A stretch of DNA of 64,000 nucleotides from Dallia pectoralis (GCA_029465975.1 CM055743.1:18519507-18583506), one strand, 5' to 3'; shown: positions 1 to 12,757, counted from the first letter of the stretch. Translations and numbers: made by a program. Notes: generated from the sequence alone by a model not told the origin.

Positions 1-159
1 TTTAACATTTTAATGCATTTTGAAGTCAATCGAGTCATATTTTTTTTCCAAAGTTGGGAAGTTGGGAAAGGCAGCATATGACAGGTGAGGGGAGATAATG
101 AGGTAACAAGGACTTTTGTGTTTTTCTTCATCCAATAGTGTAAATAAGTAATTGCTTGA

Positions 160-380
160 AAAACGTGTTAGACCACCTTTAACAGCAATGACGACAACCA
201 AAACTCTGATTTAAACAAATCCGTGGAGGAATTATGCCCCAATCCTCCATGCCGAACTGCTTTAACTGATCCACATCGGTGGGTTTCCATGCATTAAATA
301 GCTGTTTCACATCCTGCCACGACATGCCAATGGGGTTTCGGTCCAGACTACGAGTGGAACAATACAAAATGAATAAATGA
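160..380 (-). mobile_element. Tc1-like transposase fragment (degenerate)
   Basis: The minus-strand translation contains SLDRNPIG followed about 30 residues later by DQLKQFGMEDWGIIPP. This matches the layout of the C-terminal end of Tc1/mariner transposases, where an SPDLNPIE-type block carrying a catalytic acidic residue is followed by a helix ending in W..IP. Here the catalytic E after NPI is replaced by G and only about 60 residues remain open, so it is a dead fragment. Family assignment comes from motif recall, not from alignment. Confidence 0.6.
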
Positions 381-1280
381 ATGACATTTAGACCTGATAA
401 ACTGGGAATGCAGCAGAACCTCTCACATGGCCCAACATGCTCTGGTAGAATTTAAAAGATATAAAGAACAAACCCAGGTTACTTAAATTATTCCAGGTTC
501 TGATGCACCAATCACTGACACAGGCACAACTATCCTTATAAATTGGTATAACGTATAAGGTTCTTATAACGTGGAACAGTCTCGCCCTTTAGATACCATG
601 AGGCTGTTCTAGGCAGGGACGGCCCTGGTTCTAGGTGTCTCTGTGACATCCCAGATGATTTTCCAACATTTTTTTTGATTTCGTAAGGATGGCCACGTCT
701 AGTTTAAGAGCACGTGAGATAAATAAAAGTCCCAACCGTGCTCATTGGCACAATACGACATGTGTTTGGTTTTCAGATTGATCTTTTTAACCTTTTTCAA
801 ACTGATGCAATAAAAAGGGTTTATTAAAAGTCCAGAGTGTTGTTTGGATATAGGCAAGATGTGACCAGACAATTTCAATCTGACGTTAAACTTCATTTGG
901 ATTCATACTGCTGTTCTGGTTCTGGTTCAGATGTGACTGTCTACTGAGGAATTAAAACTAATAACCTTAAATAACCCACTGGGCCCAGTTATTCTCCATC
1001 CTCGGGCGTTGGCATTATTTATCCCCCTGATCTGTCAAACCAACACCAAACTTTAATTGATTTGACCAAACTAATTATGATTGAGGATATGATCACATCC
1101 ATGACACAGATATGGAGGCCTGTTATTCCATTATGTCACACAATCCCATTCAGTTAGAGATGCATGAATGAAAGACATTTTGACACTTTTTGGTGTGAAT
1201 TATTAGCAATGAGCCGTTATAATAAAACACAGTTAACGCGTTGATTGGCACTAATATGACAGACGACATATTATCACATT
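381..1280. other. Non-coding stretch, no feature recognised
   Basis: AT-rich sequence with short ORFs only. I see no splice-flanked open segment and no repeat structure apart from the tandem repeats that begin at about 1282. Confidence 0.5.
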
Positions 1281-1281
1281 T

Positions 1282-1392
1282 GCGCATAATCCGTTTTTTG
1301 CGCATAATCCGTTTTTTGCGCATATGGTTACTGGTCGGTTACTGGTCGGTTACTGGTCGCTTACTGGTCGGTTACTGGTCGCTTACTGGTGG
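1282..1392. repeat. Two short adjoining tandem repeats (18 bp and 11 bp units)
   Basis: CGCATAATCCGTTTTTTG occurs twice plus a partial copy, followed directly by about six copies of an 11-bp unit GGTTACTGGTC, some with C for G at the first base. A small local minisatellite between genes. Confidence 0.85.
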
Positions 1393-2118
1393 GCTGGGTG
1401 ATGCCACAAGGACCACCACCAGAGTTTACAAGTCTGATCAAATATGTCCAAGCATTTGAGATGAATAAATAACGTGCCATGCGCAATACAAAGCAATCAA
1501 AGTGTTTCTTTGGAGTCTCCAAGTTAGTATCCATAAGCTCTGTTCCTCTCCGTGGCAGATGTCCACCAGAAGGTCCCTGGATGAGTTCATCTAAAACGTG
1601 GCATGAACCTCTATACAAATTCCCAATGCAAACTCTCCCCAAATGGACAGACAGAACACACAACTCACCATAAACTTCCCACGGGACAAGAAAAAAGTCC
1701 AAATGTGCCAAACTGCGTTTCTTATCCGTGTTTCTCCGTGGCTTTGAAACGAAAACTTACTTTACTTTTGGTCTGCAGAATCTCTTCCGTGATTTAGTTT
1801 TCCCTATCTGGTCAAAGGGCGTGTACCTGCTGGGTTAGTGCGCAACAGGAGGGGGGAGTATGAGACTGGGCGACAACCGCTAATCAGGGGTTAAAAATGT
1901 GCACACCATGTCTATTATATTATACTGGGCAAGTGTTGGTAGTTTTATATCTGGTATTTGATCTGTTTCACGCCAAATAATTGGGATTTTTAAGAGCCGG
2001 GAAGAAGGGGACAGGGAAGAAAGGCATCGGGGTGTTGAGTTGCATGACAACGAGGCCTTAACCCTTTAAGTCCAAATAAATGTGATGAAATGCAAGTTGG
2101 GCCGTTTACGTGTGTATG

Positions 2119-2121
2119 TGC

Positions 2122-2152
<31 letters not shown>

Positions 2153-2158
2153 TGTGTG
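2119..2158. repeat. (CG)n(TG)n microsatellite
   Basis: Alternating purine-pyrimidine tract that changes from CG to TG repeats. Such tracts are able to adopt Z-DNA. Confidence 0.9.
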
Positions 2159-2429
2159 GTACAGTGTGGTTTACTTCACCTTATTCACCTAGGCTTTAGG
2201 GAGTGGCAACATCTTCACTGAAATAACCGGAACTGGAGTACCACGGGCCAGTGTAGTAGGCAACCCCAGCACCTACACACACCTTTGTGTACACAATATG
2301 CAGCACAAAGGCACTGTGTCATTGTTTGTTGGCGTTGATGCCAGCATTTGTCCGTTGGCACACCCTTGCTTTGTTTAATGACGATACAAAGTCCAGCATC
2401 GAAATATGATTGTAAGCGTGTTTTTGTGT

Positions 2430-2605
2430 GCGGTTCTGCAGGTAGACTCGCAGTTTGAGAATTGGACATTCAACCACTGATAGCTGGTTCGAATCCCTGA
2501 GATACAAGGTAACAAAAAATCTGGTTGCGTCCTTAACACTAATTGCTCTTGTAAATATCTTTGGGTGAGAGCGTCTGCTAAATAACTCAAATAAAACAGG
2601 CAAAG
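2430..2605 (+). mobile_element. tRNA-derived SINE remnant with conserved teleost tail
   Basis: A pol III B-box-like GGTTCGAATCC lies at 2486-2496, and the tail GAGCGTCTGCTAAAT ends at 2584. Together they give the usual layout of teleost tRNA-derived SINEs: a tRNA-like head, a body, and a LINE-like tail. The A box is not clear, so the 5' end is approximate. Confidence 0.65.
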
Positions 2606-3394
2606 TGTTAGCAGGGCCAAACGGAAGATATTAGGCGTATAAAACAGCGGGCGAGCATGCCAGATAAAATAGCAGTGAGAGGGTCTCCAAAAGGATGACA
2701 CGTCCTACACAGTAGTCACATCTGATGAAACGATGGAGGACTATGGGGGACAGGCTGTGTTCATACAGACACCAGGCAGGTCTCCTGTATCCTGAATGTT
2801 GAACTGGTAATGGAGAAAGAGAGATTAAAGACCGTATTTACAATAATCTGGTTCTGGTGTTGTTCTATCAGCGTACGGTTACGGTCCAAATATGCTATTA
2901 AATCATGATTGAAATAACGCTCTAAATGAGTGAATGTACGAGAGGGTGACGGGCAGATCCAGGATGGGATTACAAATCGGGTCATATTACTATCTTGGCA
3001 ACAAAGAAAATCCCGCCAAAAAAGGTGAAGTTACGCAGTGGAAAACTGTAGACTGTCCCAACTTCATTGGAATGTGTCGCAATCATCAGATTTGAAATGA
3101 GAGTATATTTTCAATACAATCAAATATTGTGTTATTAATATGTTTTCAATGTAATTGAATATTCAGATTACTTTTTTTATTACTCTTTTTTATACTGCAA
3201 ATGGCTAATAAAATGAATCTGAATTTTGTCAGTTTTTTGTATTCTCCAACCTGTCAAATGTTTTTCGGAATTGTGGTTGTATTGTGGATGATTGAGAAAA
3301 ACATGAAAATATGCTGGGGTTTAGTGGGTTAAAATACTCCTAGAAATCTGAAAAATGTGACACGGGCAAAAAGCAGAGGTTCGGCACATTATTC
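2606..3394. other. Intergenic stretch downstream of the S100 gene
   Basis: No exon or clear repeat seen. Several T-rich runs on the plus strand could serve as minus-strand poly(A) regions. A reverse-complement ATTAAA (3395-3400) is the nearest plausible poly(A) signal below the S100 stop codon, but this is weak. Confidence 0.4.
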
Positions 3395-3707
3395 TTTAAT
3401 TCGTAATGAAAATCTGAAATGTTGCCTGCCTTGGAATCACTCAAATGCATATTTTTTTTGCTTGACAATTCAGATAAACAAGTTTGCCTAAAATAATTCT
3501 AAATTTACAGTGTGGTAAAGTAAGCAGTGTGGTTACGGTTAACGTGTTGTATAAAGCTTTTTTGTAAAAGGAATGGAATGACTTTGTGGCCCAGGTGACA
3601 GGCTGTCATCAACATAAACACACAGGGTAGTTGAATTGGACGGCAGATGGTCGCAAAATGCTACACACTCCCGAGGACTCGATTCAACTCCACTCCGTTT
3701 TGATTGG

Positions 3708-4466
3708 CTAAAAGCCCCCTTGCTTGTTGGCTAGATTTCCAATCAGCTGCCAGAATTCCAGGAATGTCAGCTCCCCGTCATTGTTTTCATCCAATGAGCC
3801 CATGAGCTGCTCAATCACGCTCGGGTCACTGGCGTTCTGCAGGCAATCAGACAGAAGAGTGAGGACAGTGACCCGTCCAGGCCCAAACTAGGAGCTGAAT
3901 TTATAGGGGACTCTGCCCTCTATTGGTCAGAAGTGAATACTTTAGATGGTACACATAAGTTTAAGAAACGCAACATTGCATCGCAAAGAAAGTGTTGTTT
4001 ACCAAAAATGTTTGCCATAACTACATCTCAGTCGGCATGCCAGAGAAAACATCAGTCATGACACCAAAATGACATCCTGTCTCCACTACGTTAAACATGT
4101 GTGTTGGAATAAGCATAAACAACAAAAGAGCAAATAAAAATGGCACCGAAAAAAAGTATTCACCTTCTAAACAATACAGTGTTAAACAGGCTTATTTTTG
4201 TAAGTGAAGTCTTGGGCAACGGCATCTTAAGAGGATGAACTTTGCATTGGAAATTGAACCCGTTTGGCTGAATCGTTCCCTAATTGTGTCCAAGGTCACC
4301 AAGGCGATGGGACCGGGAGAATGATCTTAATAATTACCTTGACAAACGTGGGAAGTTGTGAAGCCACCAGGCTGCTGAACTCGGCTTTGCTCAGGGTGTT
4401 GGACGAGCCGTCGTTTCCAGCGAAGGTCTTGAACTGGGAGACGAGGGCTTTGATAGCAGATTCCAT
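3708..4466 (-). CDS. S100-family EF-hand calcium-binding protein (S100A13/A14/A16-like)
   Basis: Two coding exons, 4466-4338 and 3836-3708, separated by an intron with GT at 4337-4336 and AG at 3838-3837. They join in phase 0 to give 85 residues, close to the usual 90-100 of S100 proteins. Residues 1-43 hold the N-terminal pseudo-EF hand (long loop around residues 16-29, then SSLVASQLP). Residues 59-70 (DENNDGELTFLE) are an intact canonical 12-residue EF loop with D1, N3, D5, G6 and E12, followed by WQLIGNLANK. S100 proteins work as calcium-sensing homodimers that bind target proteins. The QLP and SLDxNxDxEL...WxLIGxLA pattern resembles S100A13 most, with A14 and A16 as alternatives; a teleost-specific name cannot be given. 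The intron placement, between the two EF hands and after a non-coding first exon, is typical for the family. The gene lies about 3 kb beyond the 3' end of PBXIP1 coding sequence, on the same strand. Confidence 0.88.
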
Positions 4467-4747
4467 TATATCAAGTATGGAGACGGTAACTGCAAATACA
4501 CAGAGAACGGGCAGATTTATTCCAGTTCCATGTTTGTGATATCTTTGTTAAACAGGTAGTCCTTTGCAGGGTGGGGCACTGCATCTTACAATTACACGTC
4601 AAATAACACATCAGAAATAAACCAAAGAATTCAAAGAAAATACAGCAGAAATATCTTTGAACAATGTTATACCAAAAATCCTGTGGAAAAGATATTGAAA
4701 TCTGAGACTGTGAGGGACTTAGGAGACAAACAAGTTGTAGGTCTTAC

Positions 4748-4900
4748 CTGATGGTCTTCAGTTGAGGTATGATGTGGTAGCAGCAGGAAATGGTATCTCC
4801 CCTTCGGTCCCTTTCCTCTTTTATTCTCTCCATCCCCTCTTGATCATGCAGACATCAGCGGAAAGAGAACAATAACTCACCCGCTTCTCCCTCATGGTCC
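4748..4900 (-). other. Probable non-coding first exon of the S100 gene
   Basis: A minus-strand donor (CAG|GTAAG, GT at 4747-4746) pairs with the acceptor TTTGCAG whose exon starts at 4489, just before the start codon at 4466. S100 genes normally have an untranslated exon 1. The 5' limit is a guess, because no TATA box or initiator was identified with confidence. Confidence 0.5.
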
Positions 4901-5690
4901 TTGAGGATATTCTAAACTAGCGGTCCAAGTTTCCACTGAACCTTTTGGAAAACTGCACGGGCACTGAACGCTGAAATGCACGTACGTTTTATTGCACATC
5001 GCCGAAAACAGAAACAAGTTTATTTGAAGGCAATAAACAGTCAGACGGTGACCTTGAGGCCGGAAAGTTCAATCTGCAACTATTGCAGAAGTAATTGGTT
5101 TGCATTGTGTTTCTATTGTGTTTCTATTTAATAACTGAATGAATTGGGAAATATTAACCATAAAAGGTCAATGCTGTTAACTGAATATTTAGTCAAGGTC
5201 TCAGAACGTAAAACATTTCCAGGTGGTTTGGTTTTCCTGAAAGGTTTGGGATTCGTGTAAACCGTGTGTGTGTCAGCAAACTCTAATCGACTTCTTGAAT
5301 CAAACCGATCAGCATTGGTGAATGTATGCACAACACCTCTTAAACGTAACCACGGCGATGTTATTGTTTGAGGAGAAACGCTGCATCATCACATGCTGCT
5401 TAGATATGAGAGTGAATATCTGTGAGTATCTGCAAACAGATGTGTCTATGAAAAACATTTGTTTAATATGTTTATGGCGGTGGGCCATTGGTATTCACGA
5501 GAATGCCCTTCTTTAGCATGCAGGCCCTAAATCGTCAGTTTGAACAGGTGTTGAGAAGGTGTTAAATACAACCTAGTATGCCAGTCTTCACAGCTTCAAA
5601 GTGTTGTACACGTAACCCTCAAACCTTACTGACATCTGTACTTATCAGTTATCTAGTCATGACTGGTCCAGACTCACTGGCTCAGATACA

Positions 5691-5801
5691 GTAGATGGCG
5701 TTCCAAATAGCACCCTATTTACAGTTTAGGTCTGTAACACCTTGTTTCTGGTCAAAAGTAGCAGACTACAAATGGAATAGAATGCCATTTGGGACGCCAC
5801 A
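5691..5801. repeat. Salmonid-type semi-palindromic short repeat, copy 1
   Basis: Starts GGCGTTCCAAATAGCACCC, has GGTCAAAAGTAG in the middle and ends with ATGCCATTTGGGACGCCA, so its two ends are near inverted complements of each other. I recognise these cores as a dispersed element abundant in salmonid DNA. Further copies are listed below. Confidence 0.65.
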
Positions 5802-7672
5802 CATTGCTAGAGGTGAGTAAATGTGTCAGCCTGTGAATATTTTGGGTGTTCTTACATATTTGAACATACTTACCAGGATTTTGTAAGTTCCACAGTGTCG
5901 TAAAACATTCAATTAGAACATAAGAACACTTCCCTTTTCTCACCCTGTTGCCGTAGGCGAAACACACTGACATTGATGAAAAACATATCTTTGACATAGA
6001 AATGACAGAATACATCCGCTTGCAATTTTTTTTATTGTAATTTTAACTTAAAAGTTCCACAAAAACACTGAGTAGAAATTGAAACGCAGACTAGGACCAT
6101 TCATCGTTAAACTGAAAAATGTTGACCTGATTTGGGATTTCATGTTCAAATATTAATTAAATGTTAAACTGGGCCAAGTCATGACAGAGTGAAACCCTTA
6201 GAAAACAATTCAAACCGCAAAGCTAAGCATTTCTATATCCTTGGTCATTTGTATTCTGCTCAAGTTTAAGCCTCATTTCTAATTCAAACCAATTTAGGTT
6301 CCATCCAAAAACAAGTTCTAAAGGCACATAGCTGGCAAAAACAAAATCTCCTTGAAGTAAAATTCCATAGACTTCAGTTGCTTCTTTTACATTCTATACT
6401 GTCTGAGAGACATTGAACTTGAACAGCCATTGTCGATTATATGCTGTGTTTGAGACCAGGACAAACAAGGACCGATCTTTTTTTGGAAACACAAATAAGC
6501 TCAGAAAACCTTAACTAAATATCTGGTAATTCATACAGTTTGACCACCAAAACATAAAAACATGGAAAAAACATTCATTAAGAAAAATTCTTACGTTCGA
6601 CTGTTGTAAAGAAATATTACTGGCTGATTCCTCTGAAAATTAGAACAAAAATATTTTGGGGGATTGTAGTAAAAATGTCAACGATCAATCCTCCAAAAAA
6701 CCATTCTATGCATCAAAATTTGAAAACACAAACAAAGTCTGCATTTTAAGTGTAATTTAATGAGAAATCAGCCTACTGGTTAAATAACATTGTACCTTTA
6801 ACCTGGTTCGCCGTAAATTGGCCACAAACACATTCTAATTGCCACATCTTGAGGACAGCAAATATACTTTCCTTATAGACAAATCGGACTGTAACCACAG
6901 AAAACAAAAAACATTAAACTAATAACAACTGCTCACTGACAAATGTGTCAACGTGCGGTTTTGACCACCGTAGTGGGGGTAGACGCATACATTCTGTGTG
7001 AACTAATTAATTTACATTTGCCTTCATAGCTAACTGCGTACAGCATTGTACTTTCAGCTATGTTTGAGCTAATCTCTGCCACAACAGGAACCTTTACTGT
7101 CTCGCTGAATGAGAAAAAACACAACGTGCCAAAATGAGTGAAGCAACAGCAAAGGGCATTCGTCCGATCCTGGCAGAAAAATCTCTGCGGTCATTGAATG
7201 TTCCAGAATGTTCTGCACTTTTGAAAACCAACACTCAAACTCAAATTGTAAGACAATTAGTAAACACCAGAAACCAAAACCGAGGCCTGGTGAGTACACA
7301 GAAGTGTATGTACGCAGAGCTGATACAGAACCGGTTGAACTTGATTTGGTCATGCTTTGTGTCTAACCCTGGTTTGATATTGAACTGTAACAAACTGCAA
7401 CGTTGCGTTTCATTAATGCTAAACCTGATAGGTGAATCGACTTTAACAACTTTCCACATTGTAGGACAAACTGTTACCGACAGAACATCGACTGCAGGTG
7501 TTACAACTCAGTCCCGGCAAACAAGCACGACATCAGCTAATTACAGATGCAGAGTTAGAGACAACTACAGTCCAGCTACAACAACGACACTCCCCCACAG
7601 CCACTGTTGTAAACCGCCATGTAGAAGAGCTGCTCAATCTCACTGTTCCTTGTTCTCCACAGTAGAGGGTAT
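5802..7672. other. Probable 3' UTR and downstream region of PBXIP1
   Basis: No exon-like segment on either strand. Minus-strand AATAAA (as TTTATT at 6031-6036) is a candidate poly(A) signal about 1.6 kb past the PBXIP1 stop codon. A 205-codon plus-strand ORF at 7134-7751 runs across this stretch and into the PBXIP1 stop region, with low-complexity composition and no recognisable domain. I treat it as chance. Confidence 0.4.
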
Positions 7673-10600
7673 CTACACAGTGGCCGTGAACTTCCATAAA
7701 GCTTCACGCTCAAACTCCTCCATCGCCTCCTCCAGAGCTTCGTCATCCTGACCATCCAGCTCGAATATGTCCGCCATGTCCTCCAAAATGTCCGCTACGT
7801 CCTCGGCAAAGTCGCTGAAGAGAACTTTGTCATGGACAAACACGCCGTCTTGGAAGAACTTGGCGGTCAGCTTCTGGAGCTCAGCTTTGCTCTCCGGCGT
7901 GGCCCTCTCCAGCTTGCTCAGATAGCCGTCCAACAGCTCATCGAATTCGGATAATTCCACAGGAAAGAGGCCTTCCTGTTTGGCGCAGTCCTTGGCGCCG
8001 CTACACCCTGCCAGGGGACGAACGTTTCTTCCAAGTTTCTCCCCCTGGTGTTTCCAGAAACTGGTTTGTTCGTACTGGGGCTTGTGGTGACGGTGAGGCT
8101 GGTGATTGGAGTCTGGGTGAGGCTGATGATTGGAGTCTGGATGAGGCTGATGATTGGAGTCTGGGTGAGGCTGATGATTGGAGTCTGGGTGAGGCTGATG
8201 ATTGGAGTCTGGGTGAGGCTGATGATTGGAGTCTGGTTGAGGCTGATGATTGGAGTCTGGTTGAGGCTGATGATTGGAGTCTGGATGAGGCTGATGATTG
8301 GAGTCTGGTTGAGGCTGATGATTGGAGTCTGGTTGAGGCTGATGATTGGAGTCTGGTTGAGGCTGATGATTGGAGTCTGGCTGAGGCTGATGATTGGAGT
8401 CTTTCTTGGTCTGCCAGGGCCTCTCCTGCTTTCTTTTATCCCGGTCCACCCTGCGGTCGTCCTTCTTTCCCTCCCAATCGTCTTGTTTTTTACGCCAGGC
8501 CTCTTTATGGGGGTTTAGCTCATTTGCCTTCCAGTCTTTTCCCGTCTTCTCGTCTCTTTCCTTCGGTCCTCCCTCGCTCTTGCCTTTGCCGTGTTTCCGG
8601 GGCTCCTGTCCTTTCCGCTCCTTGCTCCCGTGGTCTTTAATGTCTTCCTTGCCTTTCCTCCCGTCGCGCTTGTTCCCGTTGTCCCATGACTTCCACTTGC
8701 CGTCGGCCCTCTTCCCCATCTTCTCCACCTGCTCCGTGAGTCTCTCCTGGATCCCAGCCAGGCTCTCCCTCACCTTCTTCTGGTACCCTCCATTCTTCTT
8801 GTGGCCCCTGTCTGTCTTCATCCCCTCGAGTCTCTTCTTGCTCTCCTCCAAAAGCTCCTTCTGCCGCTGAAGTTCCTCCTTCACCTTGACCTCCTCTTGC
8901 AGTTCCCTCCTCTCGGGCCCTCCGGTGGCACTGGTCTGGTTGCTATTTCCAGTTTGTCCATTAGAGGGTGTGGTTGGGTGTGATGGTGGTTCAGATGTGT
9001 CCGGTTTGCCTGACATTATTCATAATTATGAAAGATAAGTTCCAGCATACTGCTACCATAAGGAATATGAATTCTGAATGACGAATAAAAGCCAGTAATT
9101 AATTAATGAGGTAAAAATACAGTACCTGCAGTGATTTGTGACAACTCATTGACTCTGGACCTCAGCATCTCCAACTCCTCCCTAAGGCCAGGCAGAGATG
9201 ACAGCTCTTCTTTCAACTCAGTGTTTTCTTGCTCCAGGTCTCTATTTTCGTGCTCATTACCTTTTGACAATCCGGCATTTAATGCAGAGTCAAGCTGCTC
9301 TTTGTGGGCCTGTGAAGTGAAAAGTAGGACTTAGATGTTTGAAAAGCCTTTAGGAATGTTTTAAATCGTGTTTTTAGTCCACAAGCTGACCTGGAGCTGA
9401 ATTTCCAACTGGGAGATTTGCTGGTTTTCTTGTGTCAGTTTATCCAAAATGTCCTTCATTTCCTTAGGATCATTTAGCCAGTCCTGCTCAGCAGAATTCA
9501 ACAGACAGAAATGTAACTAGTGCCATTTAGTTTACTTTACGATATTAAAGATATTTATGTAAACTATTTGGATACATATTTTTAAGGACATTGTGAGCTT
9601 TACTGAGAGGAGAAAGTAGGAAAGTGAGAGTTGTGTTTCAAGGCAGTAGGGTGGTTTCAGAAATAGATCACTTTTATATTACAATGTAGGAAAATACCTG
9701 GTTTTGTTCTGCCTCGGTCATCTCATCAGTGTTGTCTGTATAAAAAAAAGACAACTTTAAAAGACACGTTCAAACCTTTGTTAACATACTGTATATTATT
9801 ACATCTGTATTAGCATTACATATGTATACACTACAATTTATTTTATGATTTGCAAACCATTTAGAACTAATCCACCCAAAACAGGAAATTGGTGACCAAA
9901 CAGGATCCCAACTTAAGGTTATGTCACGGCTATTCTGCTCCAGCCTCGAAGAGCTAAATAACCATGGTTGTTTCTACCTGGTCGTAACACACACCTGGTG
10001 TCCCAAATCTAAATCAGTGCTTCGTTAGAGGGAGCATGAGAAGCAGAAGTATATACCTGTGTAATTTCCCCAACTTGGCAACAACCCACAACAAAAAAAC
10101 CTGTACACATTTTGTAAGAATCTCACCAGAAAGGAACAGGGACCCCAGACAGAGCAGGACCAATGCACCCACAATGCACAGGTTCATTGTCATGCTTCGC
10201 TTTTCCTCTTTCCGCTCGACGAGTTCGAATTCCACCTCCTCGTCTTCCTCATCTTCCGACGTGTTCAACATTGGTGCCACATTTCTCCTCCGTAGTCCGT
10301 CCCCTTCCTCTGAGCTCGTGTCGGCTCTTCCAAGGTCAATGCCATGTGGAGATTCTAGTAAGAGACAGATGATGAGCATAATTTAGCTTGTTTAGCCGTT
10401 GGCTGGTTTAAGCTGTTAGCTTGTTTAGCCGTTAGCTTGTTTTATCCAGGTATTTTCATATGTATCTATTATTGGCTCATATTTAGCACATTCCCTTTTA
10501 TTTGTACCTCTTTCCTCTGGTACATCAGTTGCTTTTTCAGGAAGTTCTGTGTCCTCTTTTTCCAAGGATGACTCTTCTGGCACCTCATCAAAACCAATGT

Positions 10601-12757
10601 TCTCTGAAAAAGGTCGTTCAGGGGTGGGGCTTTCTACGGAGTGACTTAGAGGGCTTTCTGCAAGGGGACCAATGTCAGACGGGGGTCCGTGAGTTTCCAC
10701 ATGAATGTTTCTGTCAGGTTTGGCCCTAGGGGCACTACTTTCTGGGGTGCGACACTCAACATGGCTAGCTAGCGACAGGCTCTCAGAGGTATGGCTCAAC
10801 TCTGGCTCGTCAAACTTAAAGGACGGTGGTTCTGGGAAATTAGCCTGAAGTGGCTCAACCAGATCAACGTGAGTGACAAACGGCATGGCAGTGAGTTGCT
10901 CGTTGTCAGAGGGGGAGCTGGTTACCATATCATGGATGATGGGGGGCTCAGGTTGACTCTCCGAGTCAGGGTCAAGGGGAACATTGCTAGCCTCTAATGT
11001 GCTTAACAGGGTGGGGCTAGAGGGGACGGGACCTTCACAGGGTGCAGGCTCAGTTTCCTGGCAAACCTTAGAAATCAGAAGAGAATAAAACACTTGTTAA
11101 AACACTGGTAAAAACAGGGGTTGTTACAACAGCCCATATAAAGCCAATGACATTTCATAATAAAATAAAACCCGAGCTACAATGGGTGGTGTTCCGTCTC
11201 TGAAATACCATTGATGTTCATTAGCTTCTTAAACTCAATGGTAGGATGTTTTGTCTTCTTCACAGTAGTGCTTCAACTGGGTCATTATTCTTTCTTGCAT
11301 GTAGGGCCTGCTTCACCCCCTCCCCCACAAACAACATTTCAACAGGAACTTTCACCTTTCCATAAGCCTCATTCTTTTATTTTTTACACATTCTGTAGCT
11401 TCGCCTGTGTATTCTGGTTTATTGTCCTATTGCTGGAGCCATGTTCATATCCACATCAGCCCTGTTCATATCCACATCAGCCCTTCTACAGACGGCCTTA
11501 CATTCACCTCAGGAATTAACCGGAACAATATGAAATAATTTGTTGACTCAAAGATGGCAAGCAGCCCCAAATCATAATGCCACCGCCTCCACGATCAGTA
11601 CATTTTTTGGTTTTTGCCTAAAATGGCATCTGGCAAAACACCTCTAGACTCATCTGTTCAAAAAAATTTCAGCAAACAATTATAGTTGCTTCATAAAAAC
11701 ATTTGACCAAATCATTTTACAGAGAATAACCAGTTAACATAACATTAACAACAACAAGAAATTCTGAAGTGCTAGTGGAATAATAAAATGGCATTAATTC
11801 ACAAGTTTTAATAAAAATATTTAATTGGTTACGTTTTATAAAAGACAAATGACATGAAAAGGAACGTCGCAGCACGATTACAAGTACATGTATAAAGGTC
11901 AGCCGAACATCACCATTCAGCTGGGATTTTCTCATTCCTAATTATTGATTAATTATCAAATCAACACTATTAAAGCTGTGAGAATGATTGGGAAAACACA
12001 TGGTTATCGGGGACTCACAGTACAGACCTGTTGACCCTCTTCGGACAGCACAGTTTCCACTGGAATCTCCGGTTCACATTGCCTTGACTCCACAATCGCC
12101 GCTGGAACCACAACATAAACGGAATAATACATCATTACAGTGGGAATCCCCATATTACTTGTTGTGTACAATCACAGCCTAATGAACAAAAACAAAATGC
12201 CCCGTTAACTTATTACCAGTGAGATGACTCTTATTAAACATCATCTACTCTAATGATTCCCCAACTCGTTGTCTGTGTGTCAGAAAACATCCAGATATGA
12301 CAGTGTGACAGAACTGCAGGTACCTGGGACTTCCTCCGACAAACTCGGCACGTCACCTAGACTCTCTGTCCCATCATCCACGGGACCCAGGCTCTCGGCA
12401 GCTTCCTGAGAAGTACACCTCGTTATGAATAGGTCCTCGTTAGTGTCTCTGAATACATGTATGAAAGTCAAAAGTGTGCCACGCTGATTCGCCTATTCTG
12501 TTGTGCAAGATCAGTATTAAAAATACTTTAAAGTCTTGAGTATGACTGGAGTGCCAGATAGTCTGAGACTTTCTGTTGGACTTTTCTATTGGTTTATTTG
12601 ATTTCACAGGCAAGCATGAACACGTACAGACAATAAATGTGACTGGCAACCAGAGGTGAATAAAGGGTGACCATCTTACCTCTGGGGACAGCATGGTCCA
12701 ACTATTGGTAGAGGAGCCACTGCGGCTGCTGCATGTACTGCTGCTGTTGTCAGACAT
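7673..12757 (-). CDS. pbxip1: PBX homeobox-interacting protein 1 (HPIP)
   Basis: Nine coding exons on the minus strand: 12757-12680, 12405-12324, 12101-12028, 11066-10508, 10354-10127, 9735-9698, 9483-9391, 9309-9126 and 9009-7673 (stop TAG). All junctions are GT-AG and phases match, giving 2673 nt or 890 residues (human is about 731). The start MSDNSSS...NSWTML resembles the human N-terminus. Residues 79-264 are acidic and Pro/Ser-rich. A hydrophobic segment near 321-339 (NLCIVGALVLLCLGSLFLS) matches human NMCLLGALVLLGLG. Residues about 355-440 and 480-545 look coiled-coil, followed by a Lys/Arg-rich stretch, then 13 octapeptide repeats (about 649-752). The C-terminal domain, residues 780-890, starts GCSGAKDCAKQEG, a hallmark shared with the human protein. 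Mammalian HPIP binds PBX proteins and estrogen receptor and shuttles between cytoskeleton and nucleus; this is family knowledge. The repeat expansion is the main oddity. The acceptor at 11066 could instead be 9 nt further on (CCAG|GAA). Confidence 0.93.
8091..8402 (-). repeat. In-frame 24-bp coding minisatellite in the last exon of PBXIP1
   Basis: Thirteen consecutive copies of a 24-bp unit encode DSNHQPQP or DSNHQPHP. Variation is almost confined to codon 7 (CAA/CAG versus CAT/CAC). Unit length is a multiple of three, so the reading frame is kept. It lies between the basic region and the conserved C-terminal domain. Confidence 0.95.
10380..10445. repeat. Short imperfect repeat of TTAGC-type words in a PBXIP1 intron
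   Basis: AGCTTGTTTAGCCGTTGGCT is repeated imperfectly about three times within the intron between exons 4 and 5. Confidence 0.6.
11540..11655 (-). mobile_element. Tc1-like transposase fragment in PBXIP1 intron 3
   Basis: The minus-strand translation reads GGGGIMIWGCL, matching the GGGSVMVWGCF block of Tc1-like transposases. Only about 100 bp is recognisable, and it sits between the exons ending at 12028 and starting at 11066. Confidence 0.65.

Noticed and set aside
7134..7751. 205-codon plus-strand ORF as a gene
   Set aside because: It overlaps the PBXIP1 stop region antisense, has no domain, and Ser/Thr/Arg-rich composition typical of chance frames.
8048..8983. Plus-strand ORFs of 60-158 codons
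   Set aside because: They are antisense shadows of the last PBXIP1 exon and its 24-bp array.
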